Shown here piece by piece: positions 33,614-38,171 of a stretch of DNA of 38,171 nucleotides. The stretch comes from Pseudomonadota bacterium. Lineage in GTDB: Bacteria; Pseudomonadota; Gammaproteobacteria; Steroidobacterales; Steroidobacteraceae. Position 1 is the stretch's first letter. Each line of letters starts with the position of its first letter. Under the pieces are notes generated by a model. It ran no database searches, was not told the DNA's origin, and saw only the letters and a program-made list of their open reading frames with translations. The translations under genes and the position numbers were made by a program. Location: contig JAJXYR010000106.1 in NCBI GenBank assembly GCA_021780475.1, forward strand, positions 1 to 38,171. Direction: 5' to 3'.

Positions 33614-33704
33614 GAGCGTGACTGCTGCTCCTGCGGATAGTTATCGAGCGGACCCGGAAACACAAACGCCAAATCATCCCTGCGCGCCGGGCGAACCAGC
33701 CGAC

Positions 33705-33718
33705 CACTAGATCTTGTG
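33705..33718. promoter_or_regulatory. NrdR-box-like palindrome, nrdJa-proximal
   Basis: CACTAGATCTTGTG is nearly a perfect palindrome and fits the NrdR pattern CAC(T/A)A-N4-T(T/A)GTG, with the central AGATCT replacing ATATAT. It lies about 92 bp upstream of the nrdJa ATG. NrdR represses ribonucleotide reductase genes in most bacteria. Confidence 0.6.
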
Positions 33719-33881
33719 ATTGGGCCTGAAGGTTAAGTCTCCGCAAGGATGCACGTCAAGACATAATGACGGTCTTTTTACACTATTTTTTTTATTTATA
33801 TATCAATTACTTATAATATATACCGAAGAATTTATCGAATTGCATTTTTGCGCGTCATGGTCAAGCGGTTTAAGGCTCGAC

Positions 33882-33895
33882 CGCTAGATGTAGTG
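33882..33895. promoter_or_regulatory. NrdR-box-like palindrome, nrdJa-distal
   Basis: CGCTAGATGTAGTG matches the proximal box at 11 of 14 positions and shares its left flank (CGACC). It lies 177 bp further upstream on the far side of the AT-rich core, an unusually wide spacing for paired NrdR boxes, which are commonly about three helical turns apart. Confidence 0.5.
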
Positions 33896-33940
33896 TTCCA
33901 TGGTCTGCGGCGGCCGCAGCCGGATTCACGCACCCCGAAT

Positions 33941-33968
33941 GTTGAAATTCCGCCCGCCGTCCCTACCT
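33941..33968 (+). promoter_or_regulatory. Sigma32-like heat-shock promoter of hsp20
   Basis: GTTGAAA (33941-33947), a 13-bp spacer and CCCTACCT (33961-33968) fit the sigma32 pattern CTTGAAA-N13-15-CCCCATNT well. The small heat-shock gene starts 39 bp after the -10 element, with AAGGAGG eight bases before its ATG. Confidence 0.6.
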
Positions 33969-34007
33969 CCCGAAACGTAACGGCAATCAACCAAGGAGGC
34001 ATCAGCC

Positions 34008-34439
34008 ATGACCGTCGTACGATATGAACCATGGGCCCTGGTCAACCGCCTGCAGAAGGATATCGACCAGTTGTTTGGCGCGCCGATCGCGACCGCCGCG
34101 GATTCCGGCGCGTGGCTCCCGCCGGTGGACATCCACGAAGAGGCGAATCGCTACCTCCTCACCGTGGACTTGCCGGGGGTCGACCCAAAACAAGTCGAGA
34201 TCACGTCCGAGCAGGGCGTCTTGACGATACGCGGGCACCGCAGCGAGACGGTGCGCGACAATGCTGCCGGGTACCGGCGCGTCGAGCGCGTCCAAGGCGA
34301 GTTCGAGCGGCGCTTCAGCCTGCCCGAGACTTCCGACGCGCAGGGCATCAAGGCCAAGGCGGCCAACGGCGTGCTGGAAATCACGATTCCGAAGCTCGCC
34401 CAGGTGCAGCCCCAACGGATAGCCGTCGAAGCGGCGTGA
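34008..34439 (+). CDS. Small heat-shock protein, Hsp20/alpha-crystallin family
   Basis: A 143-residue ATP-independent holdase. The N terminus MTVVRYEPWALVNRLQKDID is the class A bacterial Hsp20 type. The alpha-crystallin domain spans about residues 38-130 with WLPPVDIHEE, YLLTVDLPGVDPKQVEI, GVLTIRGHR and the A-x-x-x-N-G-V-L-x-I motif at AKAANGVLEITIPK. The C-terminal RIAV could act as the I-x-I/V anchor. It has its own sigma32-like promoter and lies upstream of a periplasmic protease, so this is a protein-quality-control pair. Confidence 0.95.
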   Translation: MTVVRYEPWALVNRLQKDIDQLFGAPIATAADSGAWLPPVDIHEEANRYLLTVDLPGVDPKQVEITSEQGVLTIRGHRSETVRDNAAGYRRVERVQGEFERRFSLPETSDAQGIKAKAANGVLEITIPKLAQVQPQRIAVEAA

Positions 34440-34504
34440 GCAGGCTGCGGGCGCCTGCTGCCCGGCGGTTCCGTGTAAGATCGCCGGATCCCGCGGGGAC
34501 ACCG

Positions 34505-34533
34505 GGTCCCGGACGGCGCGTACGTCCGGGACC
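34505..34533 (+). terminator. Perfect 11-bp hairpin between hsp20 and the protease gene
   Basis: GGTCCCGGACG-gcgcgta-CGTCCGGGACC is a perfect 11-bp stem with a seven-base loop, followed by ttggattttgg. The tail has only an interrupted T-rich tract, so it could be a weak terminator for hsp20 or an mRNA-stability element. Confidence 0.5.
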
Positions 34534-34609
34534 TTGGATTTTGGTCAACAACAGTGCGTTCAGGCGCGACGGCGGGCGGCCGCATCATGCCATACGGAGT
34601 GGATTGCGA

Positions 34610-35983
34610 ATGATGCGTCGTTTCAAGCTGGCGGCCCCGCTTCTGGCGGCGTTCGTCGCCGTTTCCATCGCCCATCCGGCGGGGGCATTGGCCGGTTCCT
34701 CCGCGCTCGACGCGACGCCGATGCCGTCGCTCGCCCCGATCGTCAAGCGCGTGTCGGCGGCCGTGGTCAACATCGCAACCCGCGGCACCATCAAGGAAAG
34801 CGCCGGGCAGCGCAACCCGCTGCTCGACGACCCGTTCTTTCGCCGCTTCTTCGACGCCCCGCCGAATGCGCAGCCGCGGCAGCGCCAGTTCCAGAGCGCC
34901 GGATCCGGCGTCATCATCGACGCCAAGAAAGGCTACATCGTCACTAATTATCACGTCGTCGAGAACGCGAACGAGATCACGGTCACCCTGCTGGACAATC
35001 GAACCTTCAGCGCAAAGGTGGTCGGCACGGACGAGGGCTCCGACATCGCGCTGCTGCAGGCGAAGGAGCCTGACTTGGTCGCGATGCCCCTGGGGGACTC
35101 ATCGCGCCTTCAAGTTGGCGACTATGTGCTCGCGATCGGCAATCCCTTCGGACTGCAGCATACCGTGACATCCGGAATCGTCAGCGCACTGGGCCGGTCC
35201 GGCATCAACCCGGAAGGATATGAGGACTTCATCCAGACCGACGCGTCGATCAATCCAGGCAACTCGGGCGGCGCGCTGGTGAACCTGCGCGGGGAACTCG
35301 TCGGCATCAACTCCGCGATCCTGTCGAGGAGCGGCGGAAACATCGGCATCGGCTTCGCCATCCCCGTCAACATGGTCAAGAACGTGATGGCGCAGTTGAT
35401 CCGTTACGGTGAGGTCAAGCGCGGCGTGCTCGGGGTCAACATCTACGACGTCACGCCGGACATCGCCAAGGAGTTCGGCCTGCACGACATCAGCGGCGCC
35501 CTGGTCGCCGGCGTCGTGCAAGGCTCGGCCGCCGAACAGGCGGGCATAAAGACCGGCGACATCATCACGTCGATCAATGACACGCCGATGAAGAGCGCCG
35601 GCGAATTGCGCAACGCGATCGGCATGCTGCGCGTCGGTTCGAGCATCCGCATCGGCTTCCTGCGCGACGGCAAGGCGCGGCACCTGACAGCCCGGATCGC
35701 GGAGCCCGCCGACGCCGACTTGGCCAATGCCGGGATCATCAACAAGGCGCTCGACGGCGCGGAACTCGCCGACGCGCCCGGCGGCGCCGGGATACTGGTC
35801 AAGGCGATCCAGGAGGGCAGCACGGCGGCGCAGTCCGGGCTGCGGCCGAACGACATGATCATCGGCGTCGGCCGCAACGCGCTCTCCAACACCAAGGCGC
35901 TGCGCGCCTTGGCCAAGGGCGCCAGTTTCCTGATGCTGAAGGTGCGGCGCGGCGCATCGACGCTCCTCATACCGGTACATTGA
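34610..35983 (+). CDS. Periplasmic serine endoprotease of the DegP/DegQ family
   Basis: A 457-residue HtrA-type protease. The signal peptide covers about the first 28 residues (LLAAFVAVSIAHPAGALAG). The catalytic triad is His115 (TNYHVVEN), Asp145 (GSDIALL) and Ser219 (NPGNSGGALV). Two PDZ domains follow, with LVAGVVQGSAAEQAGIKTGD and ILVKAIQEGSTAAQSGLRPN as carboxylate-binding and following segments. I chose the ATG pair at 34610 because GGAGTGG lies upstream and the signal peptide follows; the open frame reaches far upstream. Whether it is DegP, DegQ or MucD type cannot be settled here. A linker region (RNPLLDDPFFRRFFDAPPNA) is shorter than in DegP, which favours DegQ/MucD. Confidence 0.93.
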   Translation: MMRRFKLAAPLLAAFVAVSIAHPAGALAGSSALDATPMPSLAPIVKRVSAAVVNIATRGTIKESAGQRNPLLDDPFFRRFFDAPPNAQPRQRQFQSAGSGVIIDAKKGYIVTNYHVVENANEITVTLLDNRTFSAKVVGTDEGSDIALLQAKEPDLVAMPLGDSSRLQVGDYVLAIGNPFGLQHTVTSGIVSALGRSGINPEGYEDFIQTDASINPGNSGGALVNLRGELVGINSAILSRSGGNIGIGFAIPVNMVKNVMAQLIRYGEVKRGVLGVNIYDVTPDIAKEFGLHDISGALVAGVVQGSAAEQAGIKTGDIITSINDTPMKSAGELRNAIGMLRVGSSIRIGFLRDGKARHLTARIAEPADADLANAGIINKALDGAELADAPGGAGILVKAIQEGSTAAQSGLRPNDMIIGVGRNALSNTKALRALAKGASFLMLKVRRGASTLLIPVH

Positions 35984-35987
35984 AATC

Positions 35988-36959
35988 ATGGCCAGCGCAT
36001 CCGTCTGCATCCTTGGTGGAACGGGCTTCGTCGGCTCGAGGCTCGCGGCACGCCTGGTGAAGGCCGGACATCGGGTGGTCGTGCTGACGCGCGATCGTGA
36101 AATGCACAAGGATCTGCGCGTGGTCCCGGGACTGATCCTGCGCAACTGCGATGTGTACGACGAAGCCCAGCTCGCGGAGACCTTCCGCGGCCAGGACGTC
36201 GTCGTCAACCTGATCGGCATTCTCAACGAGCGCGGCTTCGGTGGCGCCGGCTTCCGGCGCGCGCATGCGCAGCTGACGCGCGGCGCAATCCGGGCGGCGC
36301 GTTCGGCCGGCATCCGCCGCTTCCTGCAGGTGTCGGCGCTCGGCGCGGCGGCCGACGCGCCCAGTCATTATCTGCGATCGAAGGCCGAGGCCGAACGGAT
36401 CGTGCGCGAAGAGAGTGCCGGGGTCGCTTGGACGATCTACCGGCCCTCGGTGATATTCGGGCCCGGCGATTCCTTCTTGAACCGGTTTGCCGCGCTGCTC
36501 GCCATGCTGCCGCTTGCCTTTCCGCTCGCGATGCCGGATGCCCGGTTGCAGCCGGTGTTCGTCGACGACGTCATCGACGCCCTGCAGCAGGGCGTCGAGC
36601 GGCACGGGCAGGTTGGCGCGACACTGGAACTCGGCGGCCCCCGCGTCTACACGCTGCGTGAAATCGTCGCGTTCGTCGCCGCGACCACCGGACATCGCCG
36701 CTGGATCGTCGGCCTGCCGCGATTCGCCGCGCGCTTGCAGGCGCTCGCGATGGACTTCGTGCCCGGCCGGCCGTTTTCCACCGACAACTATCGTTCGCTG
36801 ACCGTGGACAGCGTCTGCCGCGAGGATGGATTCGCAACGCTCGGCATCAAGCCGCAGTCGATGGCCGGGGCGGCACGCCAATTCCTGGGGTCCACCGAGG
36901 ACAACGCCCGGCTCAGCCACCTGCGCGCAAATGCGGGCCGCCGCGAAGCCGGACGCTAA
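35988..36959 (+). CDS. NAD(P)-binding epimerase-like protein (NDUFA9-like SDR)
   Basis: A 323-residue atypical short-chain dehydrogenase. The Rossmann motif is CILGGTGFVGSRLA near residue 8, followed by VVNLIGIL and QVSALGA, YLRSKAEAERIV (Tyr and Lys of the active-site region; the usual YxxxK appears as YLRSK) and TIYRPSVIFGPGDSFLNRF. The IGIL and RPSVIFGPGD stretches match the complex I NDUFA9-like subgroup common in proteobacteria. The substrate is unknown. It begins 4 bp after the protease and its stop overlaps that of the aminopeptidase gene by 4 bp. Confidence 0.9.
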   Translation: MASASVCILGGTGFVGSRLAARLVKAGHRVVVLTRDREMHKDLRVVPGLILRNCDVYDEAQLAETFRGQDVVVNLIGILNERGFGGAGFRRAHAQLTRGAIRAARSAGIRRFLQVSALGAAADAPSHYLRSKAEAERIVREESAGVAWTIYRPSVIFGPGDSFLNRFAALLAMLPLAFPLAMPDARLQPVFVDDVIDALQQGVERHGQVGATLELGGPRVYTLREIVAFVAATTGHRRWIVGLPRFAARLQALAMDFVPGRPFSTDNYRSLTVDSVCREDGFATLGIKPQSMAGAARQFLGSTEDNARLSHLRANAGRREAGR

Positions 36960-38011
36960 GGGCCGGCGTCACCGCAAACGGCCTCGTCGCGCGCGCCGCG
37001 CCGGAGCGCCGCGATTTCGCCGACATTGCGGAAGAACCGCGGAAAGCTCCGCCCGGCCCGGGCGAACTGCCGCGCGAATCCCGGCACGCAACGCTCATAG
37101 GTCGCGACCGAAGCAAGGTCCGCGTTGTTCAGGCCCGCGCCGAACCAGGCGCTGAACGGCGCGTCGGCACCCCATCCGGCCGCCAGGGCGTGATACGAGG
37201 CTCGCAGCGCCGCGAATTCGGCGCGTTTCGCCGCGCGCATCGCGGCCGGCGGCAGCGGTCGCGCGTAGAGCCTGCGCAAGGCCGCGCGCGTGCCACCGAG
37301 CAGCTTCGTCACGGCCCGGTACCTGCGCCGGGTCAGCGCGTAGCGCGCGAGATCGGCCCCGCGGCCCTGTGCGGTAAGCCAGCGCCGCACGCCTTCTCTT
37401 TCGACGAAGGTTGCGAGCCCTTCGTCGAACGGGGTGTCGTCCGCGACGAAGATCTTCTGGTGGGTCAGCTCGTGGAAAATGATCGACGCCAGTTCGACGT
37501 CGCTCCAGCCCATCATGGAGCTCAATATCGGGTCGTCGAAGTGACCCAAGGTCGAATACGCGGCAACCCCCTGGACCGAGACGTCGAAGCCGCGGGCCCG
37601 CAGGCGGGCCGCGTACCTTACCGCCTCGCGCTCGGCGAAATATCCCCGGTAGGCCAGGCAACCGACGAACGGGTAGCACCATCGCTTCGGCGACAGCGAG
37701 AATTCCGGCGCCGCAACGACGTTCCACACGACGAACCGCCGGTCGAGCCGCGCATAGCTGCGATAGCTGCCGTTGTCGGGCAGGTCGAGCCGCCGGGTCG
37801 CGAATTCGCGTATCGCGGTGACGCTGAGCAGCGCGCGGCGCACGTCGCCGGGCGTGCGCGGATCTGAGATCACCCGCCCGATCGGCTCGCGGCTCCACAT
37901 CAGCGCCGCCTGGCCGGCGGCGGCCTGCAGCTCGTAGCAGCCGCTTACCGACGAGCCGAGCAGGATGACCGCCGCCGCGCGGACCACCGGGCGGATGCTG
38001 CTAAGATTCAT
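36956..38011 (-). CDS. Zinc aminopeptidase-type lipoprotein (predicted aminopeptidase family)
   Basis: A 351-residue probable lipoprotein: signal peptide with lipobox SVSGC (Cys25). The metalloprotease motif is HELTH (His180, His184) in [12 protein letters not shown], with [10 protein letters not shown] giving the third ligand candidate Glu197. This is the predicted aminopeptidase family (PF10023 from memory). Supporting stretches are [19 protein letters not shown] followed by [15 protein letters not shown]. The ATG at 38011 lies back-to-back with cca, with no space for two separate promoters. Its enzymatic activity is inferred from the motif. Confidence 0.9.
   Translation of the reverse strand: MNLSSIRPVVRAAAVILLGSSVSGCYELQAAAGQAALMWSREPIGRVISDPRTPGDVRRALLSVTAIREFATRRLDLPDNGSYRSYARLDRRFVVWNVVAAPEFSLSPKRWCYPFVGCLAYRGYFAEREAVRYAARLRARGFDVSVQGVAAYSTLGHFDDPILSSMMGWSDVELASIIFHELTHQKIFVADDTPFDEGLATFVEREGVRRWLTAQGRGADLARYALTRRRYRAVTKLLGGTRAALRRLYARPLPPAAMRAAKRAEFAALRASYHALAAGWGADAPFSAWFGAGLNNADLASVATYERCVPGFARQFARAGRSFPRFFRNVGEIAALRRGARDEAVCGDAGP
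37999..38007 (+). promoter_or_regulatory. Extended -10 promoter of cca, leaderless
   Basis: TGCTAAGAT fits an extended -10 element (TGn-TAAGAT). The cca ATG begins six bases later, where transcription should start, giving a leaderless mRNA. It lies inside the divergent aminopeptidase coding region. Confidence 0.5.
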
Positions 38012-38013
38012 GC

Positions 38014-38171
38014 ATGCAAGTGTATCTGGTCGGTGGAGCGGTCCGGGACGCGCTTCTCGGGCTGCCCGAGCGCGAGCGCGATTGGGTCGTCGTCGGCGGC
38101 TCCCGCGAGGAGTTGCTGCGTCTGGGCTACCGCGAAGTGGGGCGCGATTTTCCGGTTTTCCTGCATCCGCA
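38014..38171 (+). CDS. cca: CCA tRNA nucleotidyltransferase, partial
   Basis: The first 52 residues of the enzyme that adds or repairs the 3' CCA of tRNAs; the rest is beyond the window edge. The N terminus [18 protein letters not shown] has the nucleotidyltransferase motif GGAVRD, and [20 protein letters not shown] and RDFPVFLHP follow as in bacterial Cca. The start is ATG at 38014. Because the end is missing, I cannot say whether the HD domain is present. Confidence 0.9.
   Translation, partial: MQVYLVGGAVRDALLGLPERERDWVVVGGSREELLRLGYREVGRDFPVFLHP

Larger units (their letters stand above)
33614..34007. promoter_or_regulatory. Divergent regulatory region between nrdJa and hsp20, with an AT-rich core
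   Basis: The longest gene-free stretch in the window (394 bp). It holds two NrdR-box-like sites (33705-33718 and 33882-33895), a strongly AT-rich core at about 33776-33850 and, at the right, a sigma32-like promoter for hsp20. No open frame of interest, tRNA or riboswitch is apparent. Confidence 0.8.

Noticed and set aside
33776-33850. AT-rich tract as a sign of horizontal transfer
   Set aside because: It is under 100 bp, intergenic and flanked by conserved core genes with normal composition, with no integrase, repeat or attachment site nearby.
33614-34007. Cobalamin riboswitch upstream of the B12-dependent reductase
   Set aside because: No B12-box-like sequence or long structured leader was found; the enzyme uses cobalamin but the leader shows only protein-type operator motifs.

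Overview
The window is one contiguous stretch of a GC-rich gammaproteobacterial chromosome. Gene order closely follows the Pseudomonas aeruginosa block that runs from the Pil-Chp chemosensory genes through gshB, a tonB gene, algH/yqgE, ruvX and pyrB to pilT/pilU, yggS, proC and yggT. Gene content and promoter style suggest a Xanthomonadales, Nevskiales or Steroidobacterales-like lineage, but no rRNA or other marker settles this. I see no tRNA, rRNA, CRISPR array, insertion sequence or prophage. Coding density is high, and several neighbouring genes overlap by a few bases.

Region 1 (1-9440, minus strand) is the type IV pilus chemosensory operon pilG-pilH-pilI-pilJ-chpA-chpC, followed by a partial cupin-like gene at the left edge. 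No pilK (methyltransferase) or chpB (methylesterase) is present. A divergent intergenic region (9441-9675) with a CRP/Vfr-like site and a 42-bp-spaced direct repeat separates it from region 2 (9676-13582, plus strand): gshB, a TonB-family gene, yqgE, ruvX and pyrB. The pyrR and pyrC-like genes that accompany ruvX and pyrB in Pseudomonas are missing.

Region 3 (13598-18029) interrupts the conserved order with a possible membrane-lipid cassette: phosphatidylserine decarboxylase, a membrane-anchored class III PLP aminotransferase or aminomutase, a small multi-helix membrane protein with an Mpo1-like look, and a GT4 glycosyltransferase. Region 4 (18016-21301, minus strand) holds three consecutive PilT-family ATPases: pilT, pilU and an extra PilU-like paralogue. 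Region 5 (21351-23987) is yggS-proC-yggT and an HU-like gene behind a terminator.

Region 6 (24028-28643) has an alpha/beta hydrolase, an orphan ParA-like ATPase, a small unknown gene and the operon ldt-ppnN-unknown. Region 7 (28747-30709) is a copper and cytochrome-oxidase assembly group (Sco, PCu(A)C, CtaG). Region 8 (30760-33613) is a split class II ribonucleotide reductase, nrdJa-nrdJb, whose AT-rich upstream region is bracketed by two NrdR-box-like sites. Region 9 (34008-38171) has an Hsp20 gene with a sigma32-like promoter, a DegP/DegQ-type protease, an NAD-binding epimerase-like protein, a zinc aminopeptidase-type lipoprotein and the start of cca.

The main theme is control and power for type IV pili: chemosensory array, retraction motors and a TonB protein of the kind needed for twitching in Pseudomonas. 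The observations most worth a second look are the third PilT-family ATPase, the lipid-type cassette inserted into this block, the NrdR-like box pair, the CRP-like site upstream of pilG, and a recurring leaderless-promoter pattern.
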